The notes beneath the pieces are model-generated. The model saw only the letters and a program-made list of their open reading frames with translations, made no database searches and had not been told where the DNA came from. Made by a program: the position numbers and the translations under genes. A DNA stretch of 11,474 nt from Candidatus Omnitrophota bacterium (GTDB lineage Bacteria > Omnitrophota > Koll11 > Aquiviventales > Aquiviventaceae), in NCBI GenBank assembly GCA_016196415.1, contig JACPXS010000079.1, forward strand, positions 1 to 11,474, given 5' to 3'. Below, one piece after another: positions 4,949 to 11,474 of this stretch. The first letter of the stretch is position 1, and each line of letters opens with the position of its first letter.

Positions 4949-5845
4949 ATGAGCAAGATCACCAAAGCGCTTGAGAAAGCCGCGCGCGAACGGCTGCAGC
5001 ATCAAGAGGAGCAGCCGACGACGTTGGCCGGTCCCGTCGTCGTGCCCTTGAGCGCCCGGACGGGCGTCGGGGAGATCGTCTTTGCCGGTGCGGTGCGCAT
5101 TGATCCTCATATCGTGAGCGCCGCCGATGCGAATTCGCCGATTGCGGAACAATACCGGATCCTTCGCACGAATTTCCAGTCCCTGCGCCTGCGTCCTGGG
5201 CCGAAGGTGGTCGTCGTGACCAGCGCGCTGAACGACGAGGGCAAGTCCGTTACCTCCGTCAACCTTGCGTTGTCCTTGGCGCGGCAGGAACACCTTCACG
5301 TGGTCCTGGTGGACGGGGACATGCGAAAGAGCTCCATCCCTCGGTGGCTGGGATTGGACCGCTCCCGCGCAGGGCTCTCCACGGCCTTGAGCCGCGAGGG
5401 GGAGCTCAACGGATCGGTGATTCGGCTGCACGCACCTCCGCTGGCCGTGTTGCCGGCGGGTCCCGCCGTGGAGCATCCGGCGGAGCTCCTGGAGTCGGCC
5501 AACATGAAACGCGTGTTGACGACGCTGAAAGCCCAGTTTGACGTGATCCTGATTGACGCGCCTCCGGTCCTTCCGGTGGCCGATCCCGGCATCCTCGCCG
5601 CCCAAGCCGACGGGGTGCTCTTGGTCATCCGGGCGGGGAAGACGCAGCGCAAGACGGTCCAACACGCCTACGGACTGCTGCGCAAGATGAACGCCAAGGT
5701 GTTGGGATGCATCATGACGCACGTCGAATATGACCTTCCCGGCTACCGTCGCTACCACCAGTACTACCAGCATGAACGGAAGCAGCAGGAGGCTAAACCT
5801 CCTGAAGCCGTGGAGCTCACCGACCGCGCCGGGAGCCCATCCTGA
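4949..5845 (+). CDS. Bacterial tyrosine kinase, CpsD/CapB-type, EPS chain-length control
   Basis: A 298-residue cytosolic BY-kinase. The start MSKITKALEKAARER is the short N-terminal helix typical of PEP-CTERM-locus kinases. Motifs follow in order: Walker A SALNDEGKS (92-100), Walker A' VVLVDGDMRK (118-127) and Walker B VILIDAPP (199-206). The C-terminal tyrosine cluster has Tyr at 261, 266, 269, 272 and 273 (GYRRYHQYYQ). The family autophosphorylates in trans on this cluster and cycles between ring-shaped octamer and monomer with its Wzz partner, here encoded at 2016. ATG 4949 is preferred over the in-frame TTG at 4928, since it begins exactly at the conserved N-terminus. The ribosome site is weak. 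A MinD/ParA-type ATPase is excluded by the Walker A' form and Tyr cluster. No partner phosphatase is seen in the window. Confidence 0.92.
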   Translation: MSKITKALEKAARERLQHQEEQPTTLAGPVVVPLSARTGVGEIVFAGAVRIDPHIVSAADANSPIAEQYRILRTNFQSLRLRPGPKVVVVTSALNDEGKSVTSVNLALSLARQEHLHVVLVDGDMRKSSIPRWLGLDRSRAGLSTALSREGELNGSVIRLHAPPLAVLPAGPAVEHPAELLESANMKRVLTTLKAQFDVILIDAPPVLPVADPGILAAQADGVLLVIRAGKTQRKTVQHAYGLLRKMNAKVLGCIMTHVEYDLPGYRRYHQYYQHERKQQEAKPPEAVELTDRAGSPS

Positions 5846-5850
5846 ACGCC

Positions 5851-6285
5851 ATGCCGACGGATCAACTGACGCGCGCGAGCGTCTTCCAGGAAAATCCTTC
5901 GGATGCGCTGTCCGTCGGGATCCCGCGCTGTCGCACCAGGCGCCACGCGCTTCGGTGCGCGCTGCGCGGCCTGCGCGAGGCCTGGGAGAGCCAACCGAAC
6001 TTCCGCTTCCACCTCGGTGCGGGAGCCGCTGTCGCAGTCCTCGGCGGCTTCACGCGGCTGATCCTGGTCGAATGGCTCTGGGTCAGTGTCGCAATTGGCC
6101 TGGTGGTTTTCGCTGAGCTGATGAACACCGCCATTGAACAGACCGTTGATTTAACCGTGGGGTTGAGGGCCGATCCTCTCGCTCGCCAAGTGAAAGACAT
6201 CGCTGCCGGCTGCGTCCTGGTTGCGGCCGTCATCGCCGCGCTCATCGGGACCCTCACCTTCGCCCCGCACCTGCTGCGGGGCTAG
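5851..6285 (+). CDS. Diacylglycerol kinase / undecaprenol kinase (DgkA family)
   Basis: A 144-residue integral membrane protein. After a roughly 30-residue polar start, the DgkA core follows: ALRGLREAWESQPNFRFHLG, a first hydrophobic helix, then a helix leading into the signature ELMNTAIEQTVD (89-100), and KDIAAGCVLVAAVIAALIG as the last helix (KD 115-116). The conserved E..NTAIE..VD and KD residues bind ATP-Mg and lipid in the family. Members phosphorylate diacylglycerol (E. coli) or undecaprenol (Gram-positive type). In an EPS operon, phosphorylating undecaprenol to replenish the lipid carrier is the more attractive role, but sequence alone does not separate the two. It starts 5 bases after the kinase stop. 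The N-terminal extension has a less hydrophobic, Arg-rich make-up, and a later start is possible. Confidence 0.88.
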   Translation: MPTDQLTRASVFQENPSDALSVGIPRCRTRRHALRCALRGLREAWESQPNFRFHLGAGAAVAVLGGFTRLILVEWLWVSVAIGLVVFAELMNTAIEQTVDLTVGLRADPLARQVKDIAAGCVLVAAVIAALIGTLTFAPHLLRG

Positions 6286-6299
6286 CGGAGGCGCCGTGA

Positions 6300-7766
6300 A
6301 TGTCCCCGCATCCCCTAGTTGTTGACCCACCGCCGTCTGCCGGTCCTGAACCCTCCTTGTCTCGGCCGATCCGGATTGGGTATTACGTGCTGACCACGGG
6401 TTTCGGCGGTCTAGAGCTGAACCTGCTGGCGATCCTGCAGCAGCTGGACCGACGCGCCTTCGAGCCCATTCTGTACTTCCGCTGTCTCGATCCATCTGGA
6501 GAGGCCAGGATGCGGCGAGAGTTAGCGGTGCTCCAAGTGCCGATCCGCCCGCTGGACGATGAGGGGCTGCCCCTTGACTTGGCGCTGGCACTCCGCGGAT
6601 CGGCGCAAACGCCTCCGGTCGCGACGTCATCGTCCACCATCAACCCCGCGCCACGCATCGGCACAAGGCCGGGTGTCGTCCGTAACGCGTCTCGGGCGCT
6701 CCGACAAGCCTGGTACTACTGGCGTTGTACGCGCGCCATCGCCGGCGTGTTTCGGTCGGAGCGGCTGGATGTTATCCACGTCCTCCATGGGTGGTATCCC
6801 TCACTTGAGCTGCCGGTGATCGCGGGCCGTCTCGCGGAGGTGCCGGTCAGGCTCTCTGATGTGTGGTTGGAGCCCAGCACGTTCGCCGACCGGCGGTGGA
6901 TCCACAAACAGTTGGTCTGGTTGGCCGTCCGCAGCGTCACCCGCGTGCGCGCGATGTACGGCCGGATGGCGGAGGAGCTGCACACGAAGTTCGGCGTGCC
7001 GCGCGAGCGCATGATCGTGATCCCGAACGGCATCGAACTGGAGCGGTTCACCGGGCTCAATGGGGCGGCCGAGGTTCGGACCGAGTTGCGGGCCGGCGCG
7101 CAGGATCGGCTGATCGCCGTGCCGGCGCGCCTCTCGCCAGAGAAAGGCCACCGAGTACTCTTGGACGCTGCGGCATCGCTGCGCGCGCGCCACCCGGACG
7201 CGCATTACCTCTTCATCGGCGACGGGGTACTGCGGGAGGAGCTACGCCGGCTGGTGGCGATATGCGGCTTGGCCGATCGCGTGTACTTCCTGGGGTTTCG
7301 GACGGACCTGCCGCGGTTGCTGGCGGCCGCCGACCTGGTGGTCCTGCCCTCGTTCACCGAGGGGGTCCCGGGAGTGTTGCTGGAGGCGATGGCCGCCGGG
7401 ACACCTATCGTGGCCACCGACGTCGGAGGGGTAGGGGAGTTACTGGCGGGCGGCCGGGTCGGTCGACTGGTGCCGCCGGGCGACCCCGCAGCCCTTGGCC
7501 AGGCTATCGATGAGCTGCTATCCGCGGATGAGGATGTTCGTCGTCGGCTTGGCGCACAGGCCCAGGCCCGCGTGCAGCAGCAGTACACGAAGCGGCAGAT
7601 GGTGGAGCGCTTCATTGCGTTGTATCAACTGAATCGTCACAGACAACATATCGATACCACAGAGACGCGGAATTCCGCAGAAACGCAGCGAGGTGCTCAA
7701 AACGTCTTCTGCGCTTCTGCGTCTTCTCGGCGTTTCCGCGGTGATCAGCCAGGTCCTGACACATGA
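6300..7766 (+). CDS. Glycosyltransferase family 4 (GT-B) with repeat-encoded C-terminal tail
   Basis: A 488-residue cytosolic or membrane-associated glycosyltransferase that would transfer a nucleotide-activated sugar with retention. The N-terminal Rossmann half starts with IRIGYYVLTTGFGGLELNLL (GGLE acceptor-loop motif, about residues 21-40). A Pro/Ser/Thr-rich stretch at about 100-125 looks like an insertion. The C-terminal half carries RLSPEKGH (sugar-nucleotide-binding start), YLFIGDGVLREEL, and the EX7E motif in FTEGVPGVLLEAMAAGTPIV. The last 36 residues or so (from about 453) are encoded by an imperfect inverted repeat at 7656-7742 and are not expected in the family. GGAGG at 6287-6291, 8 bases before the ATG, supports this start. 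The stop overlaps the next gene's start (ATGA 7763-7766). Donor and acceptor sugars cannot be told from sequence. Confidence 0.88.
   Translation: MSPHPLVVDPPPSAGPEPSLSRPIRIGYYVLTTGFGGLELNLLAILQQLDRRAFEPILYFRCLDPSGEARMRRELAVLQVPIRPLDDEGLPLDLALALRGSAQTPPVATSSSTINPAPRIGTRPGVVRNASRALRQAWYYWRCTRAIAGVFRSERLDVIHVLHGWYPSLELPVIAGRLAEVPVRLSDVWLEPSTFADRRWIHKQLVWLAVRSVTRVRAMYGRMAEELHTKFGVPRERMIVIPNGIELERFTGLNGAAEVRTELRAGAQDRLIAVPARLSPEKGHRVLLDAAASLRARHPDAHYLFIGDGVLREELRRLVAICGLADRVYFLGFRTDLPRLLAAADLVVLPSFTEGVPGVLLEAMAAGTPIVATDVGGVGELLAGGRVGRLVPPGDPAALGQAIDELLSADEDVRRRLGAQAQARVQQQYTKRQMVERFIALYQLNRHRQHIDTTETRNSAETQRGAQNVFCASASSRRFRGDQPGPDT
7656..7742. repeat. Imperfect inverted repeat (intergenic-type) captured in coding sequence
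   Basis: The left arm (from ACCACAGAGACGC at 7656 to about 7693) and right arm (7706-7742, complement reading ACCGCGGAAACGCCGAG...) match over most of about 37 positions with mismatches and one gap; the shared core is CGCAGAAnCGCAG. ACCACAGAGACNC...GTGGT-type palindromes are common intergenic repeats in many bacteria. Here the repeat is open in frame and forms the GT4 C-terminus, just before the GT2 start. Confidence 0.62.
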
Positions 7767-8728
7767 CGCCGCATGTCACCGTGGTTGTCTGCACCTACAA
7801 CCGGTGCGAGAGCTTGCAGGACACCCTGCGCGCGCTCCAGGCCCAGGTCAGCGATGGCGATCTCAGTCTGGAAATTCTCGTGGTTGACAACAACAGCTCG
7901 GACCGGACGAAGGTCGTCGTGGAGGCGCTGGCGCCGGAGAGCCGATGGCCGATACGGTATAGCTTTGAGCCGATCCAGGGACTGACGTATGCGCGCAACC
8001 GGGGCATCCAGGAAGCGCGGGGGGAATGGATTGCGTTCACCGATGACGATGTGATTCCGGAGCCCAACTGGATCGCCGCATTGCGGCAAGGGACCCAGAC
8101 CTTTCAGGCCGATGGCATCGGTGGGCGCATCCTGCCGCTGTGGATGCAGGAGCCGCCGGCGTGGCTGCTGCGCCAGCCTGACCTGCTCGGGGTTTTAACG
8201 CTGTTGGATCGCGGGCCGGTGCCGATCGTCGCCACGCTCAAGGATGCCTACTTCATCTTTGGAGCGAATATGGCCTTCCGGCACAATCTCTTCGAGAAGC
8301 TGGGCCTGTTTCGTACCGACTTGGGGGTGGTGGGGAAGACGGCCATGCGGGGTGAGGATACCGAGTTTGTGGTGCGCGCGGTCCAGGCGGGTAAGCGGGT
8401 CGTCTACGCGCCGGAGGTGGTGGTCTGCCACAAAGTTTCTGCCGAGCGCATGCGATTGGCTTATTTCCGCCGGGTGAAATTCCACACCGGGCGTTCGGAA
8501 TCGCTCATGTGGTCTGAGCCGGTCGATCGGATGCCGCGCTGGCTGATCCGGAAATGTGTTGAGGATGGGGTCCGGACCCTCACTGCCTATGGACGTGGAA
8601 ACGCCTTGCTGGGGGTCGCGCGTGAGCTGACATTTTGGCGACGCCTCGGGCAGCTGGCCGGCACCTTGAAGCAGCCGGTCGGCACGCCGACCGTGGCGTC
8701 GGGAAACGGCGCAGGACACGGCCGATGA
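7763..8728 (+). CDS. Glycosyltransferase family 2 (GT-A)
   Basis: A 321-residue inverting-type GT-A enzyme. The first strand and nucleotide-binding region read VTVVVCTYNRCESL and LEILVVDNNSSDRT. The metal-binding motif is FTDDDVIPEPNW (DDD at 94-96), preceded by GLTYARNRGIQEARGEWIAF. Further in, FGANMAFRHNLFEKLGLF and MRGEDTEFVVRAVQAGKRVV give the acceptor-side motif with the catalytic GED. The overall pattern resembles HpsE-like exopolysaccharide GT2 proteins; that subfamily is a guess. It has no clear membrane segments, so it likely acts at the cytosolic membrane face on the lipid-linked repeat unit. Its ATG overlaps the GT4 stop, and its own stop overlaps the next gene's start (ATGA 8725-8728), indicating translational coupling on both sides. 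Confidence 0.88.
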   Translation: MTPHVTVVVCTYNRCESLQDTLRALQAQVSDGDLSLEILVVDNNSSDRTKVVVEALAPESRWPIRYSFEPIQGLTYARNRGIQEARGEWIAFTDDDVIPEPNWIAALRQGTQTFQADGIGGRILPLWMQEPPAWLLRQPDLLGVLTLLDRGPVPIVATLKDAYFIFGANMAFRHNLFEKLGLFRTDLGVVGKTAMRGEDTEFVVRAVQAGKRVVYAPEVVVCHKVSAERMRLAYFRRVKFHTGRSESLMWSEPVDRMPRWLIRKCVEDGVRTLTAYGRGNALLGVARELTFWRRLGQLAGTLKQPVGTPTVASGNGAGHGR

Positions 8729-10404
8729 AACGCGACCTCGGCATGCTCTCAACGCAATCCTACGACGTGATCATCATCGGCGGCGGCATCTACGGTGCCT
8801 GCGCCGCCTGGGAGGCCGCCTTGCGCGGGCTTTCAGTCGCGCTGGTTGAGCGAGGAGACTTCGGCCACGCCACCTCAGCCAACAGCCAGAAGATCATTCA
8901 TGGTGGCCTGCGGTATCTCCAGCATGGGAATCTGAAGCGGATGCGGGAGTCCATCCGTGAACGAAGGATCCTCATGCGCGTGGCACCCCACCTGGTGCAT
9001 CCCCTGCCGTTCCTCATGCCGACGTATGGCTGGGGACTCCGGAGTCGAGTCACCATGCGGACGGCGCTGACGGTCTATGACCTTGTGGCGTGCGACCGCA
9101 ACAGCGGCATGCGGGATCCACAGAAGCAAATTCCCCAGGGACGGATTGTGTCACGAGAGGAGTGCCTGCGATTGGCGCCTGGAATTCCTGACGAGGGCCT
9201 GACGGGAGGGGCGCTGTGGCACGACGGCCAGGTCTACAACTCAGAGCGGCTCACATTGTCGTTTGTGCTCTCCGCTGCAAGGGCCGGAGCGGCGGTCGCC
9301 AACTATGTCGAGGTGACCGGATTCCTCAGAAATCATTCACGTATCTCTGGGGTCACGGCGCGGGATGTCCTGACCGGAGAGCCCTTGGAGATCTCAGCCA
9401 AAGTGGTGCTGAACACCAGCGGGCCATGGGTGGGACGCGTCCTGCGGTCACTGAACGGCCACCGACCACTGCGGTCTCCAGGGCTTGTGAAAGCGATGAA
9501 CCTGGTGACACGTCCCTTGGCACCCAAGGTCGCGGTAGGGCTCCAAAGTCCCGCGAGGTCCGGGAAGGCGCAAGGCCTTCTGTTCATTACGCCGTGGCAG
9601 GACTGCTCAGTGATCGGCACGACCTATACCGCGTATGACGGAGATCCGATGCACGGTGAGATGACGGAAGAGGAGATCCAGGCGTTCATTGAGGAGGTCA
9701 ATCAATCCTACCCTGCAGCGGGCCTGCACCGCAGCGATGTACAACGGGTGCACGTCGGGTTGCTGCCCGCAGCAGCCAACCAACCCGCTGTTGCGGAGAC
9801 CGCGTATCGTCTGCTGGACCACGAACGCCTGCATGGCGTCGCAGGGCTGGTGTCCGTGCTGGGTGTGAAGTACACCACCGCGAGAGATGTCGCAGAGAAA
9901 GCCACGGATCTCGTGTGCGAGAAACTGGGGTGCGTCGCCACGCCGGGCCGAAGCCGAACAACCCCGGTGGTTGGCGCAGACTTCGAGCGATTCGATGCAT
10001 TCCTGGATGAGGCGTTGCGTGAGCGTTGCTGTGACCTCGATGCGTCAGCGATCCGGCGTCTGGTGTACACGTACGGATCCACCTATCGCGAAGTCCTGAG
10101 ACTGGTTCGGGAGAATCCCGCTTGGGCCGAGCTCGTCGCGAGCACTCCACCGGTCATCAAAGCTGAAATCATCTACGCAGTCCGCCAGGAACTCGCGCTG
10201 ACGCTGAACGATGTCGTCTTTCGCCGTACGGGACTTGGCGCGGCTGGGCATCCCGGGACGGTTGCCTTGCGCACCTGCGCGGAGCTGATGGCCTGGGAGT
10301 TGGGGTGGGAGCCCGCGAGGATGGAGCGAGAGCTCGCAGACACCGAAGCGGCGTTTGCCCGTATTGGTGCTCGGTCCGAGGATGCCGTAGAGGTCAGGGC
10401 ATGA
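8725..10404 (+). CDS. GlpD-like FAD-dependent glycerol-3-phosphate dehydrogenase
   Basis: A 559-residue flavoenzyme. The FAD Rossmann motif is DVIIIGGGIYGACAAWEAAL (GGGIYG at 19-24), with acidic E42 ending the second strand. The GlpD hallmark is present as ATSANSQKIIHGGLRYLQHG (about 49-68), close to E. coli GlpD's SSASSKLIHGGLRYLEH, followed by RVAPHLVHPLPFLMPTYGW. DAO-fold and C-terminal alpha-helical domain sequence continue (NTSGPWVGRV; GVKYTTARDVAEKA). Length is usual (about 500-570). GlpD oxidises sn-glycerol-3-phosphate to dihydroxyacetone phosphate at the membrane and passes electrons to quinone. Here Gln55 and a second Ile replace the usual Ser/Leu near the signature, so the exact substrate should be treated with care. 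Preferred start is ATG 8725, with AGGA at 8713-8716 and ATGA overlap with the GT2. Finding it inside an EPS operon is unusual: it may supply or consume glycerol-phosphate for polymer decoration, or act on another hydroxy acid. Confidence 0.85.
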   Translation: MKRDLGMLSTQSYDVIIIGGGIYGACAAWEAALRGLSVALVERGDFGHATSANSQKIIHGGLRYLQHGNLKRMRESIRERRILMRVAPHLVHPLPFLMPTYGWGLRSRVTMRTALTVYDLVACDRNSGMRDPQKQIPQGRIVSREECLRLAPGIPDEGLTGGALWHDGQVYNSERLTLSFVLSAARAGAAVANYVEVTGFLRNHSRISGVTARDVLTGEPLEISAKVVLNTSGPWVGRVLRSLNGHRPLRSPGLVKAMNLVTRPLAPKVAVGLQSPARSGKAQGLLFITPWQDCSVIGTTYTAYDGDPMHGEMTEEEIQAFIEEVNQSYPAAGLHRSDVQRVHVGLLPAAANQPAVAETAYRLLDHERLHGVAGLVSVLGVKYTTARDVAEKATDLVCEKLGCVATPGRSRTTPVVGADFERFDAFLDEALRERCCDLDASAIRRLVYTYGSTYREVLRLVRENPAWAELVASTPPVIKAEIIYAVRQELALTLNDVVFRRTGLGAAGHPGTVALRTCAELMAWELGWEPARMERELADTEAAFARIGARSEDAVEVRA

Positions 10405-11213
10405 CCGCAGACACATCTTGGGCGCTGGCCTTATTCAACCGGTCGGTCCTGAAACAGCAGAAGTGGCGGGCCATCACCTCCATGCTGGGTGAGACGCAGG
10501 GGCTCCGGTGCCTCGATATCGGATCCGATAACGGGGTGATCAGTTACCTGTTGCGCCGGCAGGGTGGCTCATGGGCCAGCGCAGACCTCGACCCCGAGGC
10601 GGTTGAGGCCATCCGCTCGTTGGTTGGCACGGACGTTGTGCAGTTGAATGGCAGCCCGTTCCCGTTTCGTGAGGGGGAGTTTGACCGCGTGGTCGTGGTG
10701 GACTGCCTGGAGCATGTGCGCGACGACCGCGCGTTCGTCGAGGAAATCGCCAGAATCGCCAAGCCGGGAGGAGAAGTGATTTTCAACGTGCCGTTGCGAA
10801 AGACCAGCTGGTTGCGGCGCCTGCGGCTGGCCATCGGCCAGACCGACGAAGCACACGGCCATGTCCGCCATGGCTACACCGCCGAGGAGCTAGCCTTGCT
10901 GCTGGGCTCGTCGTATCAGTTCGTTTCCTGCACGACCTACTCGAAGTTCTTCTCGCAGGCCATCGATACAGTGATGACCTTAGGCATCCGGCGACTCAAG
11001 CGCGAGGCGGTGGGGATGACTGCCAAGGGCGCGTTTGTCACCGGCCAGGATCTGGCCAGCCGTCGGAAACTGTTCCGCGTCTACGCGGCGCTCTATCCAT
11101 TCTTGTGGTGCATCGCCCAGTGTGATCGACTCCTATGGGGGCGGAGCGGCTACATGCTCTTGGCCAAGACGCGCGTGTCGATCCCATCGATCCTCGCCGC
11201 GAGCGCATCATGA
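10401..11213 (+). CDS. Class I SAM-dependent methyltransferase
   Basis: A 270-residue methyltransferase of the Methyltransf_11 type. SAM-binding motif I is CLDIGSDNGVISYLL (about residues 34-48), with acidic D60-area sequence SADLDPEAVEAI for motif II. FPFREGEFDRVVVVDCLEHV gives the motif III/IV region and IAKPGGEVIFNVPLRK the post-motif strand. The C-terminal half holds a basic and aromatic stretch ending in a hydrophobic segment (VYAALYPFLWCIAQCDRLLW) that could sit on the membrane. In this operon it probably methylates a sugar or a capping group on the lipid-linked glycan. ATG 10401 is chosen because GAGG (10390-10393) is 7 bases upstream and the start overlaps the GlpD-like stop as ATGA. 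A longer in-frame reading starting upstream would be buried in the previous gene. Confidence 0.86.
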   Translation: MTADTSWALALFNRSVLKQQKWRAITSMLGETQGLRCLDIGSDNGVISYLLRRQGGSWASADLDPEAVEAIRSLVGTDVVQLNGSPFPFREGEFDRVVVVDCLEHVRDDRAFVEEIARIAKPGGEVIFNVPLRKTSWLRRLRLAIGQTDEAHGHVRHGYTAEELALLLGSSYQFVSCTTYSKFFSQAIDTVMTLGIRRLKREAVGMTAKGAFVTGQDLASRRKLFRVYAALYPFLWCIAQCDRLLWGRSGYMLLAKTRVSIPSILAASAS

Positions 11214-11474
11214 TGACCGGCCCAGCCGCTCCATGCTATGGGCCGCGGGTCCTCGTGACAGGAGCCAACGGGTTCCTCGGTAGCCATCTCGTCCGGCGAT
11301 TGCTCCACAAGGGCTACACGGTGCGCGCATTCGTGCGGAAGCTGACCAGCCTGCCCGGAGATCCCCCCCGTCTCGAAGTCGTGATCGGGGATATCCGCGA
11401 TGCGTCAGCCGTGGATCGAGCGGTTGCCGGTTGTGAGCGGGTTTACCATCTGGCCGCGGCCTATCGCGATGCGA
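11210..11474 (+). CDS. NAD-dependent sugar epimerase/reductase (extended SDR), 3'-truncated
   Basis: The first 88 codons of an extended short-chain dehydrogenase run off the window end. The Rossmann motif VLVTGANGFLGSHLVRRLL (TGxxGxxG) is followed by GYTVRAFVRK, GDIRDASAVDRAVAGCERVYH and YHLAAAYRDA, whose spacing (LAA after the fourth strand) fits the family. The RAFVRK and VYHLAA pattern recalls HpnA-like and dihydroflavonol-reductase-like members, which act on nucleotide sugars or related compounds. The catalytic YxxxK lies beyond the window, so the activity is not settled. The first ATG at 11210 overlaps the methyltransferase stop (ATGA) and a second ATG follows at once at 11213; either could be used. 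Confidence 0.83.
   Translation, partial: MMTGPAAPCYGPRVLVTGANGFLGSHLVRRLLHKGYTVRAFVRKLTSLPGDPPRLEVVIGDIRDASAVDRAVAGCERVYHLAAAYRDA

Noticed and set aside
3935..5773. A long open frame (over 600 codons) on the - strand opposite the ATPase and kinase genes
   Set aside because: Its product is rich in His/Arg/Gly/Leu with no recognisable domain. It mirrors two well-supported + strand genes, as high-GC antisense frames often do.

Overview
This window looks like the start and middle of a capsule/exopolysaccharide (EPS) operon from a GC-rich bacterium with an outer membrane. All convincing genes are on the + strand. A Wza-like export protein, a Wzz-like chain-length protein, an ExeA-like AAA ATPase and a separate CpsD-like tyrosine kinase together resemble the polysaccharide modules of exosortase (XrtA/PEP-CTERM) bacteria. 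No exosortase or PEP-CTERM protein is visible here. The taxon cannot be fixed from sequence alone. A four-helix-bundle (S23/IVP family) gene framed by short GC-rich repeats is seen in many uncultured lineages such as Omnitrophota, Nitrospirota or NC10; this is a guess.

Layout. Positions 1-303 hold the 3' end of a gene ending in a calcium-dependent carbohydrate-binding module (CBM60/36 type). Positions 304-661 are a relatively AT-rich non-coding stretch with a good sigma-54 promoter match (GG-N10-GC) and overlapping palindromes near the predicted transcription start. Positions 662-844 encode a 60-residue MerR/excisionase-type DNA-binding protein. Positions 845-1023 are a leader with three back-to-back stem-loops whose arms can also pair in an alternative way, followed by a perfect Shine-Dalgarno site. 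Positions 1024-3530 carry export and chain-length genes. Positions 3534-4045 hold a four-helix-bundle gene framed by inverted GC-rich repeats, its 3' end made from repeat sequence. Positions 4049-5845 carry the ATPase and tyrosine kinase. Positions 5851-11474 carry a DgkA-type lipid kinase, a GT4 and a GT2 glycosyltransferase, a GlpD-like FAD enzyme, a SAM methyltransferase and the 5' end of an NAD-dependent sugar epimerase/reductase.

How it fits together. The glycosyltransferases, methyltransferase and epimerase would build and decorate repeat units on an undecaprenyl carrier. The DgkA-type kinase may recycle that carrier. The Wzz/CpsD pair would set chain length, and the Wza-like protein would export the polymer. 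From the GT4 gene to the end, neighbouring genes overlap by ATGA, so they are probably one translationally coupled transcript. The small DNA-binding protein and the structured leader are the likely local control layer. The most interesting points are that leader, the promoter/operator region, and two places where intergenic repeats have been captured as coding sequence (end of the four-helix-bundle gene and end of the GT4 gene).
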